DNA of 26,140 nt from an uncultured Eubacteriaceae bacterium (GCA_947630385.1 CANRHG010000005.1:1-26140), one strand, 5' to 3'. Numbered from the stretch's first letter, positions 1 through 8,110 are shown. Made by a program: numbers and translations. The notes: generated from the sequence alone by a model not told the origin.

Positions 1-24
1 TCTTTTCTAGGACCTTATGTATTT

Positions 25-54
25 ATTATATCAGGCCAGTGGCCCGTTGTCAAG
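25..54 (-). promoter_or_regulatory. Tandem leftward sigma-A promoter P1 (proximal to left edge)
   Basis: Read on the minus strand this is TTGACA (53-48), a 17-base spacer and TATAAT (30-25), a perfect match to the housekeeping consensus. A long A-rich tract lies just upstream (about 55-90), as in UP elements of rRNA promoters. Transcription would start near position 18 and run off the left edge. It is the last of three promoters with identical spacing. That a stable-RNA operon lies beyond the edge is inference. Confidence 0.85.
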
Positions 55-171
55 CGTTTTTTAAAAGTTTTTTTATTTTCTTTTAACTCTTAAAATCTAA
101 AGCTTTAATTAATAAAGCTTTATCGCTTGACCGCTTTGTTTTAAGTTTACCGCTCATTCGAGCGTAAGATC

Positions 172-201
172 ATTATAGCTTAAAACGTCTCCCTCGTCAA
201 G
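172..201 (-). promoter_or_regulatory. Tandem leftward sigma-A promoter P2
   Basis: On the minus strand this is TTGACG, a 17-base spacer and TATAAT, 11 of 12 consensus bases. An A-rich tract lies upstream (about 202-235). It is the middle of three equally built promoters. A small hairpin, CGCTC/GAGCG at 151-164, would lie at the very 5' end of its transcript. Confidence 0.82.
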
Positions 202-298
202 GGGTTTTATAAGTTTTTTTAAACTTTTTTCGCTTTAAAGCTTTTGACTTTTATTAATTAAAGCCAACAGCTTTAAACAACTCCCGCGAGTGAGTTTT

Positions 299-328
299 AT
301 TATAAAGGGCCGTGACGGCTTTGTCAAG
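299..328 (-). promoter_or_regulatory. Tandem leftward sigma-A promoter P3
   Basis: On the minus strand this is TTGACA, a 17-base spacer and TATAAT, 12 of 12 consensus bases. An A-rich tract lies upstream (about 331-342). It is the most distal of the three leftward promoters. No open reading frame lies between it and the left edge, which fits a stable-RNA operon leader. Confidence 0.82.
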
Positions 329-340
329 CCCATTTTTTAT

Positions 341-366
341 TTGTTACATTTCAGCGAATGTAACGA
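341..366. other. Hairpin between promoter cluster and aldo/keto reductase gene
   Basis: GTTACATT (343-350) and AATGTAAC (357-364) form a perfect 8-bp stem with a 6-base loop. No T-run follows on either strand, so it is not a typical terminator. It may be a protein-binding site or an end-of-gene structure. The rest of 365-526 shows no gene. Confidence 0.4.
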
Positions 367-526
367 ATTCTTGAAATAATTGTAAAGGATTTCAATAAAC
401 TTCAGTCAAGAACCCTGAAAAGTAACAATAAGAAAGCCGCCACCGCTTATTAAGTATTGAATTTTGGAGCCTACTCAAGTTCATCGGGACGGTTTGTTTT
501 GTACTATGGAAAACGCCGATTTTGTC

Positions 527-1663
527 TCAGTATCCGAAACGCTCTTTTGCCTGTTTCATTTTTTCAACAATTTCTACTCCAAAAGGACAGCGGGTCTCAC
601 ATCCCCGGCATTCAATGCAGTCGCTTGCATGGCTTTCCAGTACCTTATAGTGTTCCCTGACCGTTGGAGGAATTGTATCTTTCGAAGTTAGATCAAGGTA
701 CTTTATGACGCTGGCAACATCGATTTTAACAGGGCAAGGTGAGCAGTGGCTGCAGTACATACATTCTCCGCTCCAGCTGATGTTGGAGATCCCGGAAAGA
801 GCTGAGGCGTAATCCTTCTCTTTCGGGCCGGCGGATTCGTAATCGAGACATTCTTCAAGCTCTTTTGCATTCTTAGTTCCGATCAGCACGCTGGCGACCG
901 CAGGTCGGGTAAGGCAGTAGCTTAGAGCTTGCGGGATGGTGAGCGCTTTTCCTACATGAGAACGCTCCGGATCCAGTATTCTTCCACCTCCAAACGCTTT
1001 CATCACGGTAATTCCTACTCCTCGCTTCTGGCAGAGCTCATACAGCTCATGGCGTTTTGGATCCATGTTGTTGAACTGACGCTGGTAATTGGATTTGTCG
1101 AAAAGCTCGTTGACGTCTTCGCTTCCGGGCATAAGATCATAAAACGGATTGATAGAGAACATCAACACCTCTATTTCCCCGGACCTAACGGCTTTAATGG
1201 CCGCCTCCGGATTGTGGCTCCCCAGGCCTATGTGTCTGATTTTCCCCTCTCTTTTTAACTCGTGAATGTAATCAAGAATGCCCCCGTCCCGGATTTTTTC
1301 CCAGTCGGAGACGGAGTCGACGAAGTGGATCGTGCCGACATCGATGTAATCCGTTCCAAGACGCTCGAGCAGATCATCAAAGGCTTCTTTAACCTTTTCT
1401 AGTTCATGGCTACGAACCTGTTGCCCGTTTTGCCAGGTGGAGCAGATATGCGCCTGTATGTAGAATTTGTCCCGCCTCCCTTTAATTGCCTCTCCGACAA
1501 TGTCCCTGGTTTCCGAATCGGCAGAAAAAAGATCGAAATAGTTGACGCCTTCTTTTTCAGCCAGATCAAAGAGTTCTTTGATCGTCTCTCTCTTGAAGCC
1601 ACCGCAACCAAGGCCGATTTCGCTGACCTTCATTCCTGTGTTTCCTAATTCTCTATAGTTCAC
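527..1663 (-). CDS. Aldo/keto reductase family protein with C-terminal 4Fe-4S domain
   Basis: This 378-aa protein starts at a GTG (1663) preceded by GAGGGG. Residues 1-290 form an aldo/keto reductase barrel (VSEIGLGCGGF near the N-terminus, CLTRPAVASVLIGTKN near 265-280). The C-terminus carries two cysteine clusters, CMYCSHCSPCP and CIECRGCETRCP, typical of a ferredoxin-like domain binding 4Fe-4S clusters. The active site is unusual. Asp44 is present, but the Tyr and Lys of the classical catalytic tetrad are not where expected (Asp49, and His72 in IQAHI); the later His in TIHFVD is kept. A clostridial subfamily with this pattern exists from memory, so it may do something other than NADPH-dependent carbonyl reduction, perhaps ferredoxin-linked electron transfer. 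It is monocistronic, and the terminator of the next operon lies just upstream. Confidence 0.88.
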   Translation of the reverse strand: MNYRELGNTGMKVSEIGLGCGGFKRETIKELFDLAEKEGVNYFDLFSADSETRDIVGEAIKGRRDKFYIQAHICSTWQNGQQVRSHELEKVKEAFDDLLERLGTDYIDVGTIHFVDSVSDWEKIRDGGILDYIHELKREGKIRHIGLGSHNPEAAIKAVRSGEIEVLMFSINPFYDLMPGSEDVNELFDKSNYQRQFNNMDPKRHELYELCQKRGVGITVMKAFGGGRILDPERSHVGKALTIPQALSYCLTRPAVASVLIGTKNAKELEECLDYESAGPKEKDYASALSGISNISWSGECMYCSHCSPCPVKIDVASVIKYLDLTSKDTIPPTVREHYKVLESHASDCIECRGCETRCPFGVEIVEKMKQAKERFGY

Positions 1664-1714
1664 TATTAATAAATCCCCTCTAAAGAATTTTCTTTCAATT
1701 CAAGAAGACCAGAG

Positions 1715-1759
1715 AAAATTAAAAGGCTTGCCAGCGAAAATTTACTTCGCGGACAAGCC
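1715..1759 (-). terminator. Rho-independent terminator after tRNA-Ala operon
   Basis: GGCTTG...CAAGCC arms (1725-1759) extend to a stem of about 14 pairs with one mismatch and one G-U pair, around a short A/T loop. On the minus strand TTTTAATTTT follows. It closes the putP-to-tRNA-Ala operon. Confidence 0.8.
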
Positions 1760-1780
1760 ATTTTGATCTCATTTAAAAAA

Positions 1781-1856
1781 TGGTGGAGCTAAGGAGATTC
1801 GAACTCCTGACCTCTCGGATGCGAACCGAACGCTCTCCCAGCTGAGCTATAACCCC
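1781..1856 (-). tRNA. tRNA-Ala, anticodon CGC
   Basis: On the minus strand all 76 bases fold into a cloverleaf. The acceptor GGGGTTA/TAGCTCC contains the G3:U70 pair that is the alanine identity element. The D arm is GCTC/GAGC, the anticodon arm TTCGG/CCGAG with loop TTCGCAT (anticodon CGC, reading GCG), and the T arm AGGAG/CTCCT with TTCGAAT. The discriminator is A and the terminal CCA is encoded. Its first 10 bases overlap the end of the acetyltransferase gene, whose stop codon lies in the tRNA, so the tRNA is probably processed from the operon transcript. Confidence 0.95.
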
Positions 1857-2344
1857 ACTTGTTTTTCAAAGATGTAATCATCCATGACGAAGCCGTTACC
1901 GATATCGGTCACGACCGCATCTGTTATATTATAACCCTTGTGCTTATAAATTGCAATCGGTTTTTCGTTATTTTTGTTGACCGTCAGATAAATTTTATTT
2001 AGTCCCAGTTCTTTGGCTCTCTTTTCGACGAAATCAAACATCGCGTTGGAATAGCCCTTATCCCGTTTATCGCTCTTTAAGTATATCTTACTTAAAAACA
2101 GGCGCTCTTTTTCCGGATGAATGGCCGTAAAACCGGCCAGCCCGTCTTCGTCGACAAGGAAGTAGAACTCATAGCCCTCGTTCATCTGGTTTAAAAGCGC
2201 GTCCCGGCTTAAGAACTTACCTAGCATGTAGTCGATCTGTTCTTGCGACAATAAAAACGGGAAGTACTCGTTCCAGATGTCTCGGGCCAGCGCCGCCAGG
2301 GTGTCGACCCCCTCGGCGCTGAGGACTTCAACGATTTCAGTCAT
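1847..2344 (-). CDS. GNAT family N-acetyltransferase
   Basis: The likely start is ATG at 2344 (MTEIVEVLSAEG), giving 165 aa. A longer frame opens further upstream, but its extra residues lie inside the preceding coding sequence. The GNAT core is visible: a beta strand FYFLVDEDGLAGFTAIHP, the acetyl-CoA loop region KSDKRDKGYSNAMFDFV (a degenerate R/QxxGxG/A motif), then KIYLTVNKNNEKPIAIYKHKGY, the typical motif B ending. It would acetylate a small molecule or protein, but the substrate cannot be read from the sequence. The start overlaps the TrpB-like stop by 8 bases, indicating translational coupling. The TAG stop lies inside the tRNA-Ala gene. Confidence 0.87.
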   Translation of the reverse strand: MTEIVEVLSAEGVDTLAALARDIWNEYFPFLLSQEQIDYMLGKFLSRDALLNQMNEGYEFYFLVDEDGLAGFTAIHPEKERLFLSKIYLKSDKRDKGYSNAMFDFVEKRAKELGLNKIYLTVNKNNEKPIAIYKHKGYNITDAVVTDIGNGFVMDDYIFEKQVGL

Positions 2345-3725
2345 TGATTTCCACTTTGGGCAGGGACTCAAAGCCACGTTCCAGATCTTCGTCGGTCGGG
2401 ATCTCATCGGTCATCGTACCGTCGTTGTACGCCTGGTAGGCCGCCATATCGAAGTATCCGGTCCCGGTCAGGCCAAAGAGGATGTTCTTGGCTTCGCCCG
2501 TTTCCTTGCATTTTAAGGCTTCATCGATTGCCACTTTGATCGCGTGGGCCGATTCCGGAGCGGGTAGGGTGCCTTCGGTCTTGGCAAAAAGTTCGGCCGC
2601 CTCAAAGACGTCGGACTGTTCGACCGCGCGGGCTTCATCGATGTAACCGTCGTGGTAGAGTTGGCTCAGGATCGGGCTCATACCGTCGAAGCGTAAGCCT
2701 CCGGCGTGGTTTTTGCTCGGAATGAACTGGCTTCCCAGGGTGTACATCATTGCCAGCGGCGTGACGTTTCCGGTATCGCAGAAATCGTAAGCGAACTTAC
2801 CGCGCGTAAGCGACGGACAGGAGGCGGGTTCTACGGCGATAAAGTAAGCGTTGCCTTCCCCGTTTAGTTTGTCCTTCATGTATTCCGACATCAGACCACC
2901 GAGGTTTGATCCTCCACCGGCGCAGCCGATGATGATATCGGGATAAACGCCGTATTTATCGAGCGCTTTTTTGGCTTCCTGTCCGATGATCGACTGGTGC
3001 AGCAGGACCTGATTTAGGACCGATCCCAACACGTAGCGGTAACCTTCTTGGGTCGTTGCGGCTTCGACGGCTTCGGAAATCGCCGTTCCGAGCGAACCCA
3101 TGTTGTCGGGGTTCTTTTCTAGGATCTTCTTACCGACTTCGGTTTCTTCGGACGGGGATTCGATGACTTCGGCCCCGTAGGTACGCATGACCTCTCTACG
3201 GTAGGGTTTTTGCTGCGAGGAGATCTTGACCATGTAGACTTTGCAGTCTAGTCCCAGATAAGCGCAGGCCATGGCAAGCGCCGTTCCCCACTGTCCGGCG
3301 CCGGTTTCGGTCGTCACCCCTTTTAGGCCCTGTTGTTTGGCAAAATAGGCCTGGGCGATCGCCGAGTTCAGTTTGTGCGATCCGCTCGTGTTTCCGCCTT
3401 CGAATTTATAGTAAATGTGGGCCGGCGTGCCCAACGCTTTTTCGAGGTTGTAAGCACGGACCATCGGCGACGGGCGGTACATCTTATAGAAGTCCCTGAT
3501 TTCTTCGGGGATTTCGATGTACTGGTCCGTATCGTTTAATTCCTGTTTACAGAGCTCTTCGCAAAAGATCGGTTCGAGATCTTCTTGCTTAAGCGCTTCG
3601 CCCGTTCCCGGGTTTAGCAGTGGACGATGGTCCGTTTTCATGTCCGCGCGCACGTTGTACCAATGCGTCGGAATCTCTTCTTCACTTAAATTAATCTTGT
3701 ACGGAATCGTCTGTTCTTCTTTCAT
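2337..3725 (-). CDS. TrpB2-type tryptophan synthase beta-like PLP enzyme
   Basis: This 462-aa fold-type II PLP enzyme has GGNTSGSHKLNSA with the cofactor lysine at about 118, ETGAGQWG for carboxylate/indole contacts, and a phosphate-binding GCAGGGSNLGG loop. The long N-terminal part and the YKFEGGNTSGSHK wording match the TrpB2 branch, which is usually not encoded next to trpA. It likely condenses serine with free indole, or acts as a related serine-using enzyme, in the cytoplasm. No other trp gene is near; instead it is coupled to a Na+/proline symporter and an AI-2E-family protein. The ATG has GAGGAG about 10 bases upstream. The gene start lies 35 bases inside the preceding gene. Confidence 0.9.
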   Translation of the reverse strand: MKEEQTIPYKINLSEEEIPTHWYNVRADMKTDHRPLLNPGTGEALKQEDLEPIFCEELCKQELNDTDQYIEIPEEIRDFYKMYRPSPMVRAYNLEKALGTPAHIYYKFEGGNTSGSHKLNSAIAQAYFAKQQGLKGVTTETGAGQWGTALAMACAYLGLDCKVYMVKISSQQKPYRREVMRTYGAEVIESPSEETEVGKKILEKNPDNMGSLGTAISEAVEAATTQEGYRYVLGSVLNQVLLHQSIIGQEAKKALDKYGVYPDIIIGCAGGGSNLGGLMSEYMKDKLNGEGNAYFIAVEPASCPSLTRGKFAYDFCDTGNVTPLAMMYTLGSQFIPSKNHAGGLRFDGMSPILSQLYHDGYIDEARAVEQSDVFEAAELFAKTEGTLPAPESAHAIKVAIDEALKCKETGEAKNILFGLTGTGYFDMAAYQAYNDGTMTDEIPTDEDLERGFESLPKVEIND

Positions 3726-4983
3726 CTTTTTCTTTCTCCTCTTCTAAAGCTAAAACGTTGGTCAGATGTACCGGATGATCCTCGAACGTATCGGTCTCCG
3801 GATTGTAATTTTTCCAATCGGGTTGATTGATGATCTCTGGGATGACGTAACTCTTTTTACGGAGCCGTTTTTGGGAGTCTTCCGAGAGCAGCGTATAAAT
3901 CAGGGCTACGATCGGCGTAGCGATGATCATGCCGACGATACCCATCAGATTCCCTCCGATCGTGACCGCTGCCAGCACCCAGATCCCCGGCAGCCCGATC
4001 GATGAACCGACGATCCTGGGATAGATGAAATTTCCCTCGATCTGGGAGATGACAAAAAAGATGATCGTAAAGGTCAGCGCGTCCCAGGGATTGACGGTCA
4101 GTAATAAAATAACGCCGATGATCCAGCCGATGTAGGCTCCGAATAGCGGAATGAGCGAAAATACCCCGATGATCGTAGCGAGCATAAACGAGTAAGGCAA
4201 GCGAAAAATCAGGGCGATCACGATGTACATGACAAACAGTATGATCGCTTCCATCGTCTGGCCAAAAATAAAGGCGTTAAAGTTATCTTTGGTAACGTGT
4301 AAAATGTACAGTAATTTTGAGGCCGTTTTTTCGGGCAGGTACGTATAAAAGAGCTGTCGAAATTGGCGGGCGAGCTTTTCCTTGCTCATCAAGATGTAAA
4401 AGGAAAACATCAGCCCGATGAAGAACGTAAAGACTGCCCCAACGGTCGTCGTCGCGTAGTGGTAGGTCTGCCCGAGCGTCTTCGGAAGCCCGTTTTCAAG
4501 GAAGTTGATCAGGTTGCTCCCGATGTCTTCGGTCGAGCGCCGTACCTGCGAGAGCGCGTCGCTGAGCACCGGATTTGCGCTCATGATTCTTGTGAGCCAC
4601 TCCCGTAGCCCGGTGACCGCCCTCGGAATGGAGCGGCTGAGCAGTTCGACCGAATGCGCGAGCTGCGGCAGGGCGATGGCCAGTACCCCGAAGACGAGGA
4701 TGACCAAAAGCAGGAGGGCTACGATCAGTGAGATCGCCTGGCGCAGTACCGGCTTTTTGATCAGGCTCGGCTTAAAGATGTACTTTTGCAGCGCCATCAT
4801 GATCAAATTGAGCACAAAAGCGATGCAGCCGCCGACGATCATCGGCATCGTCACGTCGATGAGCCAGTTTAAAAAGCCGAGAAACTGGTTAAAATTTAAA
4901 ACAATAACTAAGAGCAGCGCCGCGAAGAGCAGGATAAAAACCCCAAATCGGACCCGGTTCTTGGTTATGTCTTTTAGTCTCAT
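3691..4983 (-). CDS. AI-2E family transporter (UPF0118/PerM-like membrane protein)
   Basis: This 430-aa polytopic membrane protein begins with a short basic stretch and hydrophobic segments at about 14-35 and 40-65, has a larger soluble loop at about 105-165, and ends in a cluster of membrane segments. The segment GVFSLIPLFGAYIGWIIG is the conserved glycine/proline signature of the AI-2E exporter family. The charged C-terminal tail (EEEKEKDERR) overlaps the TrpB-like start by 35 bases. Members export signals or ions, including Na+(Li+)/H+ antiporters; which applies here is unknown. The ATG overlaps the end of putP by four bases, so the pair is coupled. Confidence 0.88.
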   Translation of the reverse strand: MRLKDITKNRVRFGVFILLFAALLLVIVLNFNQFLGFLNWLIDVTMPMIVGGCIAFVLNLIMMALQKYIFKPSLIKKPVLRQAISLIVALLLLVILVFGVLAIALPQLAHSVELLSRSIPRAVTGLREWLTRIMSANPVLSDALSQVRRSTEDIGSNLINFLENGLPKTLGQTYHYATTTVGAVFTFFIGLMFSFYILMSKEKLARQFRQLFYTYLPEKTASKLLYILHVTKDNFNAFIFGQTMEAIILFVMYIVIALIFRLPYSFMLATIIGVFSLIPLFGAYIGWIIGVILLLTVNPWDALTFTIIFFVISQIEGNFIYPRIVGSSIGLPGIWVLAAVTIGGNLMGIVGMIIATPIVALIYTLLSEDSQKRLRKKSYVIPEIINQPDWKNYNPETDTFEDHPVHLTNVLALEEEKEKDERRTDDSVQD

Positions 4984-6533
4984 ATCGGGCGTTCCTTTTC
5001 CCCTTTAACGAATTCAAAAGTGTCCACAATCGACTGTTCCGGGGGCTTGGTCATCAGAGATACGATCATAATACACAGACAGCTGACGAAAAAGCCGACG
5101 AGCAGGCTGTAAATGCCCGTGACAAAACTCAGCGTCGCCCCACCCCACAGCGGGATGTAGTCCCAGATGATGACCGTCAGGCCTCCCGAGATGATCCCCG
5201 AAAGGGCGCCGGCGAGGTTGGTCCGCTTCCAGAACAGGCTAAAGAGCGTCAGCGGTCCGAAAGCCGAACCCAGACCGGCCCAGGCGTTGGAGACGAGCCC
5301 CATGATGCTGTTGTTCGGATCCCAAGCGATGACGAAGGCGAGTACCGCCACGACGACAACGACGATACGGCTGATGTTGAGTACCGTCTTTTCGCTCGCG
5401 TCCGGCTTGAAAAATTTCTGGTAGAGGTCGGACGAAATGGCCGAAGCGGTGACGAGCAGCTGCGAGTCGGCCGTCGACATGATGGCCGCGAGGATTCCAC
5501 AAAGGAAGATCCCGCCGATAAAGGCCAGGTTGTGCTCGTTGATGAAAAACTTGATGATCATCTGGATGAACACGTTTTCCGGTGAGATGTCGACCGTTTC
5601 GCCGAGGATTTCCGGCATGAGGTAAGCCCGGCCGACGATGGCCATGAGTACGGCCAAAACCAGCGATACCGTGATCCAGACGATGGCGATAACTTTGGAC
5701 TTGGTCAGTTCCTTTTCGGAGCTGATCGCCATAAAGCGCACGAGGATGTGCGGCATCCCGCAATAGCCAAAACCCCAGGCCAGCTGCGAGAGGATCGACA
5801 AGAACGACATCGGCATCCCGTTGTCAAGAAGCGGGTTTAAGAAATTGGTCGTCCCTCCGGGAAAGCCCGACTGGTCGATGAGCGCGTTCATCTCGGCCGT
5901 CCCACCCAGGGCAAAGTAGCAGGCGATCGGAACGATCAAAAGACACACGAGCATGAGCGCTCCCTGGATCAGGTCCGTCACGCAGACGGCCTTGAAACCT
6001 CCGAGGAAGGTGTAGACCAAAATGACGAGGGCTCCGACGGTAAGGGCGACGTGGTAATCCAGCCCAAATACGGAATTAAAGAGAAGACCTCCGGCCGTGA
6101 GCGCGGAAGCGGTATAAACTAGGAAAAAAATTGCGATTACAATCGAAGAGACTAAGAGAATGTAGCGTTTTTTGTCGTTATAACGCTTTTCATAGAACTC
6201 AGGGATCGTGATGGCCCCCAGTTCGATCGTATAATTCCTCAGCCTTCCCGAAACGATGAGCCAGTTGGCGATCGTACCGACGAGCAGCCCCACGGCGATC
6301 CAGATCTGTCCGGTCCCGAGCGAGTAGATCGCTCCGGGCAGCCCCATCAGGAGCCAGCTCGACATGTCGGAAGCCTCGGCCGAGAAAGCGGCTACGAGAC
6401 CGTTCAGTCCCCGTCCGCCGAGAAAATAGTCGTCGGGGTTTTCCGTACGACGCAGGTAGAAAAAACCAACGGCGATCATAAGCGCCAGGTACAGGACGAA
6501 TGCGATAAATACCCAAATTTGTGATAAATCCAT
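4980..6533 (-). CDS. putP: Sodium/proline symporter PutP
   Basis: This 517-aa protein of the solute:sodium symporter family has about 13 hydrophobic segments. The N-terminal pattern GRGLNGLVAAFSAEASDMSSWLLMGLPGA is highly characteristic of PutP: Arg41, Asp56 and Ser58 correspond to E. coli residues Arg40, Asp55 and Ser57 that handle Na+ and proline. It imports proline at the membrane using the sodium gradient. It is the first gene of the operon, with an AAGAAGGA ribosome site 8 bases before ATG, a hairpin just upstream and a promoter at 6604-6632. It overlaps the next gene by ATGA. Confidence 0.93.
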   Translation of the reverse strand: MDLSQIWVFIAFVLYLALMIAVGFFYLRRTENPDDYFLGGRGLNGLVAAFSAEASDMSSWLLMGLPGAIYSLGTGQIWIAVGLLVGTIANWLIVSGRLRNYTIELGAITIPEFYEKRYNDKKRYILLVSSIVIAIFFLVYTASALTAGGLLFNSVFGLDYHVALTVGALVILVYTFLGGFKAVCVTDLIQGALMLVCLLIVPIACYFALGGTAEMNALIDQSGFPGGTTNFLNPLLDNGMPMSFLSILSQLAWGFGYCGMPHILVRFMAISSEKELTKSKVIAIVWITVSLVLAVLMAIVGRAYLMPEILGETVDISPENVFIQMIIKFFINEHNLAFIGGIFLCGILAAIMSTADSQLLVTASAISSDLYQKFFKPDASEKTVLNISRIVVVVVAVLAFVIAWDPNNSIMGLVSNAWAGLGSAFGPLTLFSLFWKRTNLAGALSGIISGGLTVIIWDYIPLWGGATLSFVTGIYSLLVGFFVSCLCIMIVSLMTKPPEQSIVDTFEFVKGEKERPI

Positions 6534-6548
6534 AAAAGTTCCTTCTTG

Positions 6549-6571
6549 AACGAAAAGAAATCCTTTTCGTT
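6549..6571 (-). promoter_or_regulatory. Hairpin in putP leader
   Basis: AACGAAAA (6549-6556) and TTTTCGTT (6564-6571) form a perfect 8-bp stem with a 7-base loop, ending just upstream of the putP ribosome-binding site. It is a possible mRNA stability or translation-control element; the function is inferred only from position. Confidence 0.35.
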
Positions 6572-6603
6572 AAAATAAAATAGCTGTTACAAATAGCGTT
6601 TAA

Positions 6604-6632
6604 ATTATAACAAAAAAAGGAACGTTTTTTAA
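6604..6632 (-). promoter_or_regulatory. Candidate promoter of the putP operon
   Basis: On the minus strand there is a perfect TATAAT (6609-6604), 17 bases, and a weak -35 TTAAAA (6632-6627). It lies just after the terminator of the preceding transcription unit and about 70 bases before putP. The -35 is poor, so an activator may be needed. Confidence 0.5.
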
Positions 6633-6638
6633 CGGGAC

Positions 6639-6662
6639 AAAAAAAGCCGGAAAATTCCGGCT
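6639..6662 (-). terminator. Rho-independent terminator after VOC gene
   Basis: AGCCGGAA/TTCCGGCT (6645-6652 and 6655-6662) is an 8-bp stem followed on the minus strand by seven Ts. The stem includes the VOC gene's stop codon, so termination occurs immediately at the gene end and insulates the putP promoter downstream. Confidence 0.85.
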
Positions 6663-7092
6663 ATTTTCTCTGTTTTCCAACCGGGCAGTGCGTCCCGCCC
6701 GGAGCTCCGTAGATGACTTCCACCTGATTGTCGCCCGGGTCGAGGATCACGCCGGTATAATATCCGTCGGCGTTGGCGTTGGGCTCTTTTAAGACCTGAT
6801 AGCCGTCTTTTTTGAGCTCAGCGATCTTTTCGTCGACCTCTTCGGGCGAATCCACCATAAACGCCAGGCGCATAAAACCGTGGTCGATGTGGTTTCGCTT
6901 CAACTTCTTTAGGTCTTCACGGTTTTCGACGATCTCGAGTTTAGCCGTACCGCCGCCACCAAAGGAGAGAAAGTACGATTTAGTATCGTCGTTGATAACA
7001 CCATCGTTGCTTTCGGCGTTGAAATACTTTTCGTAAAACTCCTTGGACTCTTCCGGTTTGTCGCTATACATTGAAATGTGATCTATAAACAT
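6661..7092 (-). CDS. VOC (glyoxalase/bleomycin-resistance fold) family protein
   Basis: This 143-aa protein has two beta-alpha-beta-beta-beta halves of the vicinal oxygen chelate fold. The first half starts MFIDHISMYSDKPEESKEFYEKYF and contains AKLEIVE. The second starts near HGFMRLAFMVDSPEEVDEKI and ends with GVILDPGDNQVEVIY. His5 and the Glu residues in KLEIV and VEVIY sit where VOC proteins bind a metal. The substrate is unknown; small proteins of this kind act as lyases, dioxygenases or binding proteins. The ATG follows the upstream oxidoreductase stop by 8 bases, and that TAG stop is part of the TAGGAG ribosome site, so the two genes are co-translated. The stop lies within a terminator stem. 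Confidence 0.87.
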   Translation of the reverse strand: MFIDHISMYSDKPEESKEFYEKYFNAESNDGVINDDTKSYFLSFGGGGTAKLEIVENREDLKKLKRNHIDHGFMRLAFMVDSPEEVDEKIAELKKDGYQVLKEPNANADGYYTGVILDPGDNQVEVIYGAPGGTHCPVGKQRK

Positions 7093-7100
7093 AACAGCTC

Positions 7101-8072
7101 CTAGTTTTGGGTATTTTCATTCAGCTCATCGACGATCTTGAGTACGCCCAGGGTCTGTTCCCTGAGTTTTTCGTACGCGTACAAATCGTTGGTTTCGATG
7201 ATACGGATAAACTCTCTAAATTCGTTCTCGAGGCGGTGTCTGTGGTAAGGCTTGCCGTCAAAATACTCGATCTCCTGATTTTTGTATTCGATCTCAAAGG
7301 GCCCGCAGATGTTGGCCGAGGTGCGCTGGATCAAGACGGCCTCTTCGCCCTGTATGTTGAAGTACGGATCGTTAAAACTGTCCTTGGCCGCGATCAGCGA
7401 ACAGGTGAATTTGGGGTAACGCAGGATCGCGACGCCCGACGTATCGACGCCGTCCTGGAAATTGCCGTAATAAACGCAGTGCTTCGGCTTACCAAAGAGC
7501 CCGTAGACCATGTGAAGGTTGTAGATATTTAAATCGAGCAGGCTCCCGCCGCCGCGTTTGGCGTCAAAGACCGGTTTTATGATCCCTTCCTTGAAATCGT
7601 CGTAACGGGTCGAGTACTGGGAGAAATTCGCTTCCACGATACGGACCTGGCCGAGCTTAGACAGGTTCTCTTTCATGTGCTTATAGCCTTCGGTAAAAAT
7701 GCTCGTGATGGCTTCAAAAAGGAAACGGTCTTTGTTGCCGGCCGTGCGGAACAGGCTTCGGCCTTCTTCGTAATTGAGCGCAAACGGCTTTTCGAGGATC
7801 ACGTTCTTTCCGGCCCGCAGGGCTTCGTTAGCGTATTCGAAGTGAAGGTCGTTGGACACGGCGATGTAGACCGTATCGAACATTTTATCTTTTAAAAAGG
7901 CTTTGTAGTCGGTGTAGACTTGGGGGATATGGTACTTTGAGGCCAGTTCACTTCCGGCCTTTCTGGATTTTTTGCGGACACAGATCGCCCGGACGTCCAA
8001 ATCCTCGATTCGGTCCTGAATGGATAAAAATTCTTTGACGATCGTGCCATTTCCAACAATTCCTAAATTCAA
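7101..8072 (-). CDS. Gfo/Idh/MocA family NAD(P)-dependent oxidoreductase
   Basis: The start is taken as TTG at 8072 (MNLGIVGNGTIVKEFL), with AGAGAGGA 8 bases upstream, giving 323 aa. The frame stays open to 8135, but that would start inside a hairpin and precede the Rossmann fold by 21 unlikely residues. The N-terminal GIVGNGTIV nucleotide-binding motif, the SNDLHFEYANEAL strand-turn and ILEKPFAL (the EKP motif, lysine in the active site) mark the family. The C-terminal half is the alpha/beta substrate domain. These enzymes oxidise or reduce sugars, inositols and similar polyols; the substrate is not identifiable. It is the first gene of a two-gene operon with the VOC protein. Confidence 0.88.
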   Translation of the reverse strand: MNLGIVGNGTIVKEFLSIQDRIEDLDVRAICVRKKSRKAGSELASKYHIPQVYTDYKAFLKDKMFDTVYIAVSNDLHFEYANEALRAGKNVILEKPFALNYEEGRSLFRTAGNKDRFLFEAITSIFTEGYKHMKENLSKLGQVRIVEANFSQYSTRYDDFKEGIIKPVFDAKRGGGSLLDLNIYNLHMVYGLFGKPKHCVYYGNFQDGVDTSGVAILRYPKFTCSLIAAKDSFNDPYFNIQGEEAVLIQRTSANICGPFEIEYKNQEIEYFDGKPYHRHRLENEFREFIRIIETNDLYAYEKLREQTLGVLKIVDELNENTQN

Positions 8073-8110
8073 AATACATCCTCTCTTATTTTTTCTGAGA
8101 AAATAAATTA

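Noticed and set aside
401..440. Fourth leftward promoter (TTGACT...TACAAT)
   Set aside because: The spacer is 19 bases and it lacks the pattern shared by the three real ones.
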